A DNA stretch of 64,000 nucleotides, taken from the NCBI GenBank assembly GCA_905181875.1, contig CAJIZH010000001.1, positions 124,001 through 188,000 on the forward strand, read 5' to 3'. Below are positions 36,692 to 45,717 of the stretch, piece by piece; the stretch's first letter is position 1; each line of letters begins with the position of its first letter. This DNA comes from Flavobacteriales bacterium UBA6770 (lineage in GTDB: Bacteria; Bacteroidota; Bacteroidia; Flavobacteriales_G; Salibacteraceae). The translations under genes were made by a program, and so were the position numbers. A model generated the notes under the pieces. It had not been told where the DNA came from, did not search any database, and saw only the letters and a program-made list of their open reading frames with translations.

Positions 36692-38335
36692 ATGCCAATC
36701 CGACTATCGCCTTTTTCCAGGTTACTTCCCTATATAATTTTTGGAATTATCTTTAATGATACATTTTATATGGATCAATCCTTGCTTTGGTCAATGCTAT
36801 CATTTGGACTTTTTACAGCTCTATTTTTTCATTTTCTTTATTATAAGTACAGCAGGTCGAAAAGAGTCATGGGTTTTCAGCTGGGCGTATTTCTAGTTTT
36901 TTCTTCTGTTGGTGCTCTGTTAATCCATGATGCAGAAAATGAAATGGGGATAAAATACCTTCAATACGATACAAAATTCTATGCGAATGCTGTTGTTACG
37001 GATGTACATTTATCTGACAGTTCTTCCACGATAAATATTTCAGCACTAAACGGGTATGTTGGCGACTCAGTTTTTAACAACAGTTTTGGGGCTATTATAA
37101 AGGATAAGAAGAATGAATTCTTGAATGTATTACCCGACGACCGCATCTTCATTGAAGGAAAAGCACAGAAATTTTTTGAAAATACTAACCCAGGTGCTTT
37201 TAATTATCGGGAATATATGCAGGAAAATGGTAATTACCTTCAAATTAGAGCCAATACTATAAAGATCCTTCATCGGCCAAAATGGAGCATTTGGAGGGCA
37301 GTGTATCGTGTTAGAAATTATCTGGCAACGATGCTCGAAAGCCATCTAGAAATACGTGAAACGGGTGTTGCACAAGCATTGGTTTTGGGTCAAAAACAAT
37401 TTTTAGAAATAGAAACGAAACAAGCATTTGCAGGAGTAGGTGCAATGCACATTTTGGCAGTATCTGGATTACATGTAGGTATTGTATTCCTCCTGTTTAG
37501 CTGGCTTTTAAAACCACTAATTAGCCTGCCTCAAGGTAATGCTATTCACACTATTTTAGTGATAACTGTAATTGTATGCTATGCAGCGATCACCGGATTT
37601 TCGCCTTCGGTAACTCGAGCATCCTTAATGTTTATTCTAATAAGCTTGGGCATTTTATTGCGCAGGGTAGGAGATACCTACAACACCATTTTTGCGTCCG
37701 CTTTTTTGATGCTTATTTATCAACCAAAGCTTCTGTTTAACATTGGCTTTCAACTCTCTTATATTGCTGTTTTGGGTATAATTTTTATATATCCTAAGCT
37801 TTTTAAATGTCTAGAACCAAAACGCTGGATAACCACTAAAATATGGAGTTTATTATGTTTAGCATTAGCAGCTCAATTGGTTACGTTTCCGCTGGGCTTG
37901 TATTATTTTCATCAGTTTCCAACCTATTTTTTTATTACAAACCTTGTTGTAATTCCAGCTGCATTTTTAGTGCTGTTTGGTGGATTTGCTCTGTTCTTTA
38001 GTAATGCTTTTACCGAGTTAGGATTTCCAATAATCGAAGAATGTATCGGTAGGCTTCTCCAAAAAGTAATTTGGTTGCTCAATGAATTTATTGAAATTCT
38101 CTATTCTTTTCCTTACAGTTCTATTACTCAAATTGAAATATCGTTAGCACATCTCTTCTTGTTATACCTATTTATTCTTTGCGCTATAATTTTTTTGGTA
38201 TACAGAAAAGGGTTCTTTTTAAAAGCTGGATTTGCTATGGCATTAATGCTGTGTATTTCCTTTTCATGGAGAAAATATGAAGTATTGAGTTCTTCTGGAG
38301 TTTTGGTTTATCAATACAATGTCACCTGTGATTGA
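36692..38335 (+). CDS. comEC: ComEC/Rec2-family DNA uptake channel, main part (frameshifted)
   Basis: 547 residues. The N-terminal TM segments and OB-like domain (RIFIEGKAQKFFENTNPGAF, NYREYMQENGNYLQI) precede the competence domain with GVAQALVLGQKQFLEIETKQ, the AFAGVGAMHILAVSGLHVGI helix, FSPSVTRASLMFILISLG and several further TM segments. ComEC carries single-stranded DNA across the inner membrane. The frame ends early in VYQYNVTCD; removing one base (probably the G near 38320) continues as SPVIEVFEGGKSRCYSGF into the fragment at 38319-38624, restoring about 643 residues. Confidence 0.88.
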   Translation: MPIRLSPFSRLLPYIIFGIIFNDTFYMDQSLLWSMLSFGLFTALFFHFLYYKYSRSKRVMGFQLGVFLVFSSVGALLIHDAENEMGIKYLQYDTKFYANAVVTDVHLSDSSSTINISALNGYVGDSVFNNSFGAIIKDKKNEFLNVLPDDRIFIEGKAQKFFENTNPGAFNYREYMQENGNYLQIRANTIKILHRPKWSIWRAVYRVRNYLATMLESHLEIRETGVAQALVLGQKQFLEIETKQAFAGVGAMHILAVSGLHVGIVFLLFSWLLKPLISLPQGNAIHTILVITVIVCYAAITGFSPSVTRASLMFILISLGILLRRVGDTYNTIFASAFLMLIYQPKLLFNIGFQLSYIAVLGIIFIYPKLFKCLEPKRWITTKIWSLLCLALAAQLVTFPLGLYYFHQFPTYFFITNLVVIPAAFLVLFGGFALFFSNAFTELGFPIIEECIGRLLQKVIWLLNEFIEILYSFPYSSITQIEISLAHLFLLYLFILCAIIFLVYRKGFFLKAGFAMALMLCISFSWRKYEVLSSSGVLVYQYNVTCD

Positions 38336-38624
38336 GGTTTTTGAAGGGGGAAAGAGCAGGTGTTATTCTGGTTTCATCGATACTAAAAAGCAAATCTATT
38401 TTAATAGAATGATTAAGGGTTTTAATCGACAAGAAGGAAGGCATACTGATACAATTGTTAAAACTAAGCTGCTTAAGTGGAAAAGCGTTGATTATATTTC
38501 AGTTACCCAAGGAGAAAATGAGATTCAGGTGCTAGAAAAAGTAATTTTATTTAAAACGACTGCAGTTTCACAAACACATAATTTTAATTTGGATTCGGCT
38601 AGGATGTTCATAGTGTCTAAATAG
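38319..38624 (+). pseudogene. comEC: C-terminal fragment of comEC after a one-base frameshift
   Basis: The frame reads SPVIEVFEGGKSRCYSGFID, then TKKQIYFNRMIKGFNRQEGR to FNLDSARMFIVSK and TAA. It is the usual short C-terminal part of the Bacteroidota ComEC protein after the last TM segment (no metallo-beta-lactamase domain is present). The apparent ATG at 38319 is just the reading-frame junction. The break is a +1 insertion, so it may be a sequencing error or real loss of transformation competence. Confidence 0.7.
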
Positions 38625-38651
38625 AAAAAGCGGCTTAAAGCCGCTTTTTCT
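38623..38651. terminator. Bidirectional intrinsic terminator between comEC and the dehydrogenase gene
   Basis: AGAAAAAGCGGCTT and its mirror AAGCCGCTTTTTCT form a long stem with almost no loop. A-tract and T-tract lie on both sides, so it can end the plus-strand comEC transcript and the minus-strand dehydrogenase transcript. Confidence 0.9.
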
Positions 38652-38670
38652 ATTTCATATGTAGGAATTC

Positions 38671-39561
38671 TTATTTCTTAAAGTTATCGGCAACAATCCA
38701 ATCTTTAGTACCATGGGTATGGTTGTAAAATCCTTCTCCGCTTTTAGCGCCTAATTTGCCTGCCATAACCATATTTACAAGTAATGGACATGGAGCGTAT
38801 TTAGAGTTGCCAAATCCATCGTAAAGTACATTCATGATAGACAAACAAACATCTAATCCAATAAAGTCGGCCAATTGCAATGGACCCATTGGATGGGCCA
38901 TTCCTAATTTCATAACGGTATCAATTTCTTCTACACCAGCCACGCCCTCATGCAAGGTAATAATGGCTTCATTAATCATTGGCATAAGAATTCTGTTGGC
39001 TACAAAACCTGGGTAATCATTTACCTCTACTGGCATTTTTCCAAGGCTTTTAGACGCATCCATTATGGTTTTAGTTACCTCGTCAGAAGTTGCATATCCT
39101 CTAATGATTTCAACCAATTTCATGATTGGAACTGGATTCATAAAATGCATTCCAATAACTTGCCCTGGTCTGTTGGTAACAGCGGCAATTTTTGTAATTG
39201 ATATAGAAGAGGTGTTGGTAGCAAGAATGCATGCTTCATTAGCATGTTGATCTAGGTCTTTGAATATCTTAAGCTTTAAATCGATGTTTTCTGTTGCTGC
39301 TTCAACTACTAGATCACGATCTTTTACACCTTCAGGAATAGAAGTCAGCGTTGAAATGTTCTTTAAACAATCTTCTTTTTGAACTGCTGTAATTCTTTCC
39401 TTTATTATTAGGCGGTCTAGGTTTTTGGTAATAGTGGCAACTGCTTTGTCAAGACTAGATTGCTGGATGTCAATTAAATTTACTTGATAACCACCTTGGG
39501 CAAAAACGTGAGCTATTCCATTTCCCATGGTTCCTGCACCTATAACTGCTATTTTTTTCAT
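38671..39561 (-). CDS. 3-hydroxybutyryl-CoA/3-hydroxyacyl-CoA dehydrogenase
   Basis: 296 residues, the size of a single-function enzyme. NAD-binding GAGTMGNGIAHVFAQGGYQV with the acidic residue of the LIDIQ strand; catalytic His in IGMHFMNPVP; NDYPGFVANRILMPMINEAI and MGPLQLADFIGLDVCLSIM are family signatures. It oxidises the L-3-hydroxyacyl-CoA to 3-oxoacyl-CoA with NAD+ in fatty-acid oxidation or the reverse in butanoate synthesis. No other beta-oxidation gene is next to it. Confidence 0.95.
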   Translation of the reverse strand: MKKIAVIGAGTMGNGIAHVFAQGGYQVNLIDIQQSSLDKAVATITKNLDRLIIKERITAVQKEDCLKNISTLTSIPEGVKDRDLVVEAATENIDLKLKIFKDLDQHANEACILATNTSSISITKIAAVTNRPGQVIGMHFMNPVPIMKLVEIIRGYATSDEVTKTIMDASKSLGKMPVEVNDYPGFVANRILMPMINEAIITLHEGVAGVEEIDTVMKLGMAHPMGPLQLADFIGLDVCLSIMNVLYDGFGNSKYAPCPLLVNMVMAGKLGAKSGEGFYNHTHGTKDWIVADNFKK

Positions 39562-39583
39562 AATGTAAGTGTAAAAAATGAAT

Positions 39584-39623
39584 AATAAAATTAAATATCC
39601 TGCTTAGGATATTTAATTTTATT
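39584..39623 (-). terminator. Intrinsic terminator after the ABC transporter gene
   Basis: A perfect 18-bp AT-rich inverted repeat with a GCTT loop: AATAAAATTAAATATCCT pairs with AGGATATTTAATTTTATT. It lies 30-69 bases past the stop of the minus-strand transporter gene and 23 bases before the dehydrogenase start codon. Confidence 0.75.
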
Positions 39624-39652
39624 GCTTAATAATTGTTGAATATCGTTAAGAA

Positions 39653-42600
39653 CTAACGATCAAAAAGGTTCATTATTTTTCTGAAAAAGTCAAGGAATAG
39701 CGTAATGATTAGAGTCATAGTCATCAGCCAAATCACTACAATATTTACCCAAAAGGTTTTTATGTAATTCCCGAAGAATTTTTTCTGGGGAGCAAAAAAG
39801 TGACTGTTGATAGATTCACTATCTCTATAAATTGGGTTTTCTTGAGGAATTAATCTGCCTTGATACTGTATTATATGACTTATTTCCAGTTTGTTAGAAA
39901 CCAAATCAGATAAAGCTTGATTTCTATAGTTATTCTTGGCCTCAGTAAAATTAATATTAGCGTCTTTAGTCAAATAGTTGATTGCATCATCTCTATCATC
40001 CAAAGTTCTATTGTGTAACTTGTTGTAGAAGGTTCTTTGCAATTTCAAGTAATCTTTAAGAGCTTGAAAGTCTTGATCGGTAACTGTACCAAACACTAAA
40101 TTTTCCGCACCTGCATAAGCAAGTTTTGGATAGACTTTATTTTGTGCAGTAATTTCGTTACGCACTAGTTCAAGAGATTTCCGAACCTCTTCTTGTTTCT
40201 CAGGATCGTTATAATAATTCTCTATGTATCCAATTTTAGAGTTCAATTCGGGTATCCAATACACCTTTTTGAAATTAGCCATCGACTGAATTTTGTCGTA
40301 AGGGTAGAGGTATCTTTCAAATTTATTTTCGATAAATTGATTTACAGCTAGTGCTTCAAATGCCCAACGAGAGGCCATTGCTTCTCCAATAAATGGAACT
40401 TTAATTCTTGAAGAAATTCTTGGATTTAACTTATCAAATTTCACAATTACACCGCTGAAGATAAGTTGAGGGATAATTATGAATGGGATAAGAATGTAAA
40501 TGGTAACGGCACTATTGAAACTTGCTGAAATATTAAGACCTAATACATTAGCAAAGCAAGCGATTGTAAACAAGATTAGATAGTAATCCCAAAACATACC
40601 TTCAATTCCCAGTATATTATTACCAATAAGTACAAATGTGAATGTCTGAATAGCAGAGATTAAAAACATGATTAGAATTTTACTAATCAAGTATGCGCTA
40701 TTGTTAAGATTAAGAAAAGATTCTCGTTTACGAATTTTTTGGTCACGGATAATTTCCTCAGCACTCACTGTAAGCCCTATAAAAAGAGCAACTACAACTG
40801 ACATAAACATGTAAGCTGGAATGTTTTCATTTTCAAGGAAAACGTATTCACTGTCTTGACCGTTAAACGGATAATAGCGAACGAAATAACTCAAAATTAA
40901 AGCCAATACAGGAGCTTCCAACATGTTGATCAGCATGTACTGACGGTTCGTTAGTTTTGACAGAATATCTCTTACAACAAATATTTTAAACTGCTTAACT
41001 GCACCGGAAAGATTAAAATCAATAGTTGGCGCAGACTGAGGATCTGGCAGCATTTCTACGGTGCTGTCAATTTCTTTTAAATATAAGTTGTACCACTGTT
41101 TTGGATCAACTTTCCTGTCTTCGGTTAAGTTTCCGAATTCATCAACTACTTTTTGGTCAATGATATTAAAGATGATTTCTGCATTTACAGTTCCACTAGA
41201 ATCTTCTTCGTCTGCATTTGCAAATTTTGCTGCTCTTTTGAAATATTTAATTCCTTCTACAGGATTACCATTATAAATCAAATAACCACCTACATCTAAA
41301 ATCATCAGTTTATCAAACATTTTGAAAATGTCTGAAGATGGTTGATGTATAACCACATAAATCAATTTGCCTTTTAAGGTTAGTTCCTTTAGCAAATCCA
41401 TAATATTCTGAGAATCCCTAGAGCTTAAGCCTGAAGTAGGCTCATCAACATAAAGCAATGCAGGCTCTCGAATTAGTTCAAGAGCAATGTTCAATCGTTT
41501 ACGTTGACCACCACTTATATACTTTTCCATTGGGCTACCCACCTTAAGGTCGATAGTTTCTTTCAGTCCAAGACTCACCAATAAGTCCATCACCTTTGTG
41601 GTAATTTCTTTATCAGATTTTCCACCAAAAATTAATTTAGCATTGTAATACAAGTTCTGGAATACGGTTAGTTCTTCAATCAAGAGGTCATCTTGAGAAA
41701 CGTAACCAATTACACCTTTTATTTTTTCTGGATTTTTATGAATATCTATACCATTCAAGGTAACTTGACCTTCTGTAGGTGTATACTCTCCATTAAGAAT
41801 GTTGAGTAAGGTAGATTTACCTGCACCAGAGCCCCCCATAATACCAATGAGTTTGCCGTTTTCCTCGCACATTTTAAATGGCTGAACTCCTATATTTCCA
41901 GTTTTAAAGCGATAAACTAAATCTTGTGCTTTAAAAACAATTTTTTCACTTTCAGTTCGTACCAAAAATGAACTTACTACATCGCTGTAAAAAATTGGAG
42001 AAACTTTTCCACTTCTGACACTGGATCCAACATTGAGCGGATACGCTCTGTTGGCAAATAAAATTTGACCATTTAGGTACAAGTCGTCAACTCCCAAATA
42101 TCGTAACACATACATTTCTACACTTGGAAATTTGAGAAAGATTATTTTTCCTTCAATTCCAGTTCGGTGTATAAATTGTGATTTTTCAAGTTCAGGTTTT
42201 TCCTCTGAAGAGACAATAAGAATATCAAGTAGGTCAGGGATGGAATGAGTTTCAGCTTCTAAAAACTTCAAGCAATCGTCAAACTCATCAGTCGGTATTT
42301 TAAAGGTTTCAGATGTGGTTCTTAGAAACTGAAATTCGTGATCTGATATATTTTCATCAGCTAAAATGTACTCTAGCAGTCTTATTAGAATTACTACCTT
42401 CTGTTTTTGTTGGAGGACTGTATTGATCTTGGTACAAACTTCAATGACATTTCTATCTGCCAACGCATCTGCACCTTCACCGTGATGAATTTCTTTTATA
42501 TTTTTGTCGTATATTTCTAAGTAAGTTGGAACCAGCTCCGAGTTAAGTTCTTGAGTAAGATAACTCTCAACAATATTTCTACTTTCTTGAGTAATGTCAT

Positions 42601-42658
42601 CGACATCTGAAGCCATTGCAAACAGCTTCATCAGTGCTTTCAGTAACTCTTCACTCAT
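39653..42658 (-). CDS. ABCG-like ABC transporter, ATPase and membrane domain in one chain
   Basis: 1,001 residues. Residues 1-130 form an acidic, TerB-like N-terminal domain, then an FHA-like or linker part (about 165-240). The ATPase follows: Walker A GIMGGSGAGKSTLLNILNG near residue 275, Q-loop VSQDDLL, signature ISGGQRKRLNIALE near 383, and Walker B ALLYVDEPTSGLSSRD. About six TM segments follow (from 610), then a periplasmic coiled loop with a final TM helix at the end (FWVNIVVIWLMTMTLIITLF). The layout matches the Bacteroidota ABC-2-type half transporter fused to TerB. Cargo unknown. It is followed by a terminator and is monocistronic. Confidence 0.88.
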   Translation of the reverse strand: MSEELLKALMKLFAMASDVDDITQESRNIVESYLTQELNSELVPTYLEIYDKNIKEIHHGEGADALADRNVIEVCTKINTVLQQKQKVVILIRLLEYILADENISDHEFQFLRTTSETFKIPTDEFDDCLKFLEAETHSIPDLLDILIVSSEEKPELEKSQFIHRTGIEGKIIFLKFPSVEMYVLRYLGVDDLYLNGQILFANRAYPLNVGSSVRSGKVSPIFYSDVVSSFLVRTESEKIVFKAQDLVYRFKTGNIGVQPFKMCEENGKLIGIMGGSGAGKSTLLNILNGEYTPTEGQVTLNGIDIHKNPEKIKGVIGYVSQDDLLIEELTVFQNLYYNAKLIFGGKSDKEITTKVMDLLVSLGLKETIDLKVGSPMEKYISGGQRKRLNIALELIREPALLYVDEPTSGLSSRDSQNIMDLLKELTLKGKLIYVVIHQPSSDIFKMFDKLMILDVGGYLIYNGNPVEGIKYFKRAAKFANADEEDSSGTVNAEIIFNIIDQKVVDEFGNLTEDRKVDPKQWYNLYLKEIDSTVEMLPDPQSAPTIDFNLSGAVKQFKIFVVRDILSKLTNRQYMLINMLEAPVLALILSYFVRYYPFNGQDSEYVFLENENIPAYMFMSVVVALFIGLTVSAEEIIRDQKIRKRESFLNLNNSAYLISKILIMFLISAIQTFTFVLIGNNILGIEGMFWDYYLILFTIACFANVLGLNISASFNSAVTIYILIPFIIIPQLIFSGVIVKFDKLNPRISSRIKVPFIGEAMASRWAFEALAVNQFIENKFERYLYPYDKIQSMANFKKVYWIPELNSKIGYIENYYNDPEKQEEVRKSLELVRNEITAQNKVYPKLAYAGAENLVFGTVTDQDFQALKDYLKLQRTFYNKLHNRTLDDRDDAINYLTKDANINFTEAKNNYRNQALSDLVSNKLEISHIIQYQGRLIPQENPIYRDSESINSHFFAPQKKFFGNYIKTFWVNIVVIWLMTMTLIITLFLDFFRKIMNLFDR

Positions 42659-42772
42659 AGGGTATTCAAATTATAAATAATGTTTCTCAGCTTTATTAAA
42701 ATCAATCAAATATAAACAAGTACTTCAACCGTGCAAATTTTGAAAGGCATCTTATATTAACAGTTTTACTAA

Positions 42773-43231
42773 TTAGGCCTCTCTTTCGATTTGGCGCTTC
42801 AAATCTTGCTGTTTAAGGCTTTCTCTTTTATCGTGTAATTTCTTGCCTTTTGCCAAAGAAAACTTGAGTTTTGCTAGCCCGTTTTCATTCACGAAAAGTA
42901 AGGTAGGAATAGCTGTGTAGCCTTTTATCAGCATGTGTTTCTTTATTTTTTTTATTTCGTTTTTATTAAGTAATAATTTGCGGTCGCGTTTAGGAATATG
43001 ATTAGAGTAGGTTCCTTCGGTGTATTCGGCAACGAACATGTTTCTTACAAAGAGTTCTTGGCCTAAAAGACTTACAAAAGCTTCGTTTATGTTCGCCTTG
43101 CTTTCTCTAATAGATTTAATTTCCGTTCCAGCCAATTGAATGCCAGCAATGAAGTCATCCATCAGTTCAAACTCGTACCGAGCCTTGTTGTTTTTTATAC
43201 GAACCTCGTTAGTAAATCTTTTGTTAGCCAT
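42773..43231 (-). CDS. smpB: SsrA-binding protein SmpB
   Basis: 152 residues, full length. The N-terminal NKRFTNEVRIKNNKARYEFE matches the SmpB beta-barrel; GIQLAGTEIKSIRESKANIN and YTEGTYSNHIPKRDRKLLLN are tmRNA-binding motifs. The basic C-terminal tail (KGKKLHDKRESLKQQDLKRQ) enters the decoding centre. SmpB and tmRNA rescue stalled ribosomes. No ssrA (tmRNA) gene was found in this window. It is divergent from the DUF4856/imelysin operon with about 180 bases between start codons. Confidence 0.96.
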   Translation of the reverse strand: MANKRFTNEVRIKNNKARYEFELMDDFIAGIQLAGTEIKSIRESKANINEAFVSLLGQELFVRNMFVAEYTEGTYSNHIPKRDRKLLLNKNEIKKIKKHMLIKGYTAIPTLLFVNENGLAKLKFSLAKGKKLHDKRESLKQQDLKRQIEREA

Positions 43232-43328
43232 TGTGCCACAAATATATTCGTTTAATTGAGCTGATGTCCCCGATCAAACCGATCTGGTACCACAATAAAT
43301 TTATAATTATTTACTTTTTTTTTTGAAA

Positions 43329-43415
43329 AATACCTATCGATAGGTATTGTGCAAACTGAATTCTGACAATAGATTTGCCTCGTTATTTAAAATAAGTCTA
43401 AATAAGAATAAAAAT
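43329..43415 (+). repeat. 87-bp regulatory repeat, copy 2 (iron operon)
   Basis: 83 of 87 bases are identical to 10401-10487. This copy contains a perfect 18-bp palindrome, ATACCTATCGATAGGTAT, at 43330-43347, which is mutated at two positions in copy 1. The block ends inside the start codon of the DUF4856 gene (ATG 43414), giving a very short leader here. It is most likely the source copy. Confidence 0.93.
43347..43403 (+). promoter_or_regulatory. Promoter and Fur-like operator of the imelysin operon
   Basis: TTG 43347-43349, 20-base spacer, TAGATTTG 43370-43377: a full Bacteroidota sigma-A promoter. ATTTAAAATAAGTCTAAAT at 43385-43403 is a 19-bp near-palindrome across the expected start of transcription. 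The position suits repression; imelysin/EfeO-type genes are commonly iron-controlled, so Fur is the most likely binder (inference, not a match to a verified consensus). Confidence 0.65.
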
Positions 43416-44587
43416 GAAAAAAATAGGTTTTATACTAGTAGTAGTAGGCAGTTTTTACTGCTTGTAAGAAAGAGGGATGTACTGATAGTGCAGCTAATAA
43501 TTATGTTGAAAAAGCTAAGAAAGATGATGGGTCTTGTACATATAATGCAGTCATTCCAGTAGCAACCGCACCAAGTACTTATATATTCGAACGAAACGGT
43601 GCGTCTTCTGTAAGTTTTTCGGGACAAGTAGAACGTTTGGACATGTTGTCTGAAATGGTCACTTATATGAAAACTGCGAATACGCCTGGTACTTCAGTTG
43701 ACGCTTCCAAGCTTCTTAATATGTATGCGAATGAAGCTTCTCCTTTTTCGAATGCGGATTTAAATATTTCTACGAAGCAGTTGAAAAATAAAACAGCTGG
43801 AGAGGATCCTACCATAGTCGCTGAATTTGAAAAATTGATCAACGATATGGATAAAGCTTCTGATTCTACTGAAACTGGAAAATATGACGCGCAAAGTGGG
43901 GAAATAGGTGTAGCTCAATCAGGAACTAAAGCATATTTACAAAGTGCATCCGGTCATGAATACACTCAAATAATTGAGAAAGGTTTGATGGGAGCTGTAA
44001 TGTTATACCAAATTTCTTTTGTCTATTTAGGAGCTGATAAAATGAATGTTGATAATGAAGCAGTTGTAGAAAGCAAGTCTTATACTAAAATGGAACATCA
44101 TTGGGATGAAGCATTCGGTTATATGTTTGGAGCAATAGATTTTCCTACTGAAGGTTCCGATCGTTTTTGGGGTAAATATGTAGATGGTAGAAATGACTTG
44201 TTAGGATCGAATGCTAAGCTAATGAATGCCTTTATTGAAGGGAGATTTGCTATTACTCAAAAAGATAATGCAGCAAGAGATGCACAAATAGTCATTATCA
44301 GGACCGAATTAGAAAAAGTTTGTGCTGCCACAGCTATTCATTATTTAAATTCCACAAAAAGTAAAATAACTGATGACGCTCTAAGAAATCATGCATTAAG
44401 TGAAGCTTGGGCTTTTATAGGTGATTTACAATTCGCTAACGGTGGTAAACTTACTGTTGCACAGATTGATGCTCATAAAGCTACGATTGGAACTGACTTT
44501 TATGCTGTTACAGCTGCAAATCTTACTGCTGTTAGAGATGCTCTGGCGACAACGTATGGTTTTGAATCTATTAAAGATCAACTATAG
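43414..44587 (+). CDS. DUF4856 lipoprotein (imelysin-associated), one-base frameshift in signal
   Basis: ATG 43414 starts MKKIGFILVVVGSF and hits a stop after 17 codons. Deleting one T from the T5 run at 43449-43453 gives GSFTACKKEGCTDSAANNYV, an ideal lipobox (SFTAC), and continues through the whole frame to TAG/TAA at 44587, about 390 residues, normal for DUF4856. The C-terminal part (EKLINDMDKASDSTETGKYD, EHHWDEAFGYMFGAIDFPT, AFIEGRFAITQKDNAARD) is an imelysin-like helical bundle. It begins the operon with imelysin, HTTM and a TonB receptor. DUF4856 proteins are thought to be metal/iron-uptake lipoproteins; the biochemical role is unknown. Confidence 0.82.
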
Positions 44588-44589
44588 AC

Positions 44590-45717
44590 ATGCGATTAAT
44601 TTTAGGATTTTTGATATTAGTTCTTGGTTTATTCTCTTGTAAGAAAGAAGACCCCAAGCTACCTGAGTTGCCAAATACGAGTAGTGACTTTTATTTAGAA
44701 GACTTGCTTAAAAGTTGGTCAGGTTCTATCATTGTTCCCAATTATGAAAATTACAATACAGATGCAGCTGACTTAAAGTCAGCTGCATCTGCTTTTCAAT
44801 CGGATGTTTCTGCATCTAATCTTGAAATTTTGAGAGCTAAATGGAAGGTTGCTTATCTTTCTTGGCAAACAGTATCAATGTACGAATTTGGACCTGCTGC
44901 GAATATTACATTACGAGGAGAAACCAATATTTATCCTTTAGATACTGCAGAATTAAACGGTTTAGTGAGAGAAGGTTCAACTAATATTACGGGTGCTAAC
45001 AGATTGGATGTTAAAGGTTTTCCTGCAATTGATTATTTAATTAATTCTGGTTCAAATGAATCGGTGTTATCCACTTTTACAGATGCTTCATCTGGGAGTA
45101 ATCGTTTGGGTTATTTATTGGAAGTTGCAACTCAAATTGCTGATAATGCTTCTAGTGTAAGTGCGAAGTGGTCAAGTACTGGAAGTAATTATGTTAGTCA
45201 ATTTAATTCGGCAATAGGAACAGATGTCGGAAGTAGTTTAGGATTAACTATAAATGCTTTGAACCAGCATATTGAACGTTTTCTTAGAGACGGTAAATTG
45301 GGAATACCTAATGGAAATAGAAATTTTTCGGGAACAGCTTTGCCAAATCATGTTGAAGCATTTTATAATGGTGAAAGTTCTAATGAATTAGCACTTCAAA
45401 ATGTAATAGCAATTCAATCACTTTATTTAGGAAATTCTGCTGATGGAACTGAGGGAATTGGTCTCGATGATTATTTATTAAGTTTAAACGCAACTTATAA
45501 TAGCGGTTCATTGAATGATGCTATAAAAAGTCAATTTTTGATGTGCATAGAAACTATCGAAGTACTTCCAAAACCATTGAAAGATAATTTGGTAAGCAAT
45601 AAGACTAAAGTTGACGATGCTGTAAAGTCTCTGCAAAAGCTTGTGGTACTTCTGAAAGTCGATGTTCCATCTGCAACAGGAATATTAATTACGTATCAAG
45701 ATAATGACGGAGACTAG
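44590..45717 (+). CDS. Imelysin-family (M75/EfeO-like) lipoprotein
   Basis: 375 residues with a lipoprotein signal (MRLILGFLILVLGLFSC, Cys17, then KKEDPK). Conserved imelysin features: WKVAYLSWQTVSMYEFGPAA, the DVKGFPAIDYLINSG segment at the place of the GxHxxE motif (here G-F-P-A-I-D, lacking the His), and HIERFLRDGKLGIPNGNR. Imelysin-family proteins are named after a supposed peptidase but act as iron-regulated periplasmic or surface proteins. Start is 3 bases after the DUF4856 stop; its end overlaps the HTTM gene by 14 bases, so they are co-translated. Confidence 0.9.
   Translation: MRLILGFLILVLGLFSCKKEDPKLPELPNTSSDFYLEDLLKSWSGSIIVPNYENYNTDAADLKSAASAFQSDVSASNLEILRAKWKVAYLSWQTVSMYEFGPAANITLRGETNIYPLDTAELNGLVREGSTNITGANRLDVKGFPAIDYLINSGSNESVLSTFTDASSGSNRLGYLLEVATQIADNASSVSAKWSSTGSNYVSQFNSAIGTDVGSSLGLTINALNQHIERFLRDGKLGIPNGNRNFSGTALPNHVEAFYNGESSNELALQNVIAIQSLYLGNSADGTEGIGLDDYLLSLNATYNSGSLNDAIKSQFLMCIETIEVLPKPLKDNLVSNKTKVDDAVKSLQKLVVLLKVDVPSATGILITYQDNDGD

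Noticed and set aside
42659-43328. tmRNA gene next to smpB
   Set aside because: No tRNA-like acceptor end or tag-peptide frame was found on either strand of the flanking gaps.
43347-43562. 71-residue frame over the operon start
   Set aside because: It begins inside the promoter repeat and only partly follows the DUF4856 signal region; it is an artefact of the frameshift.
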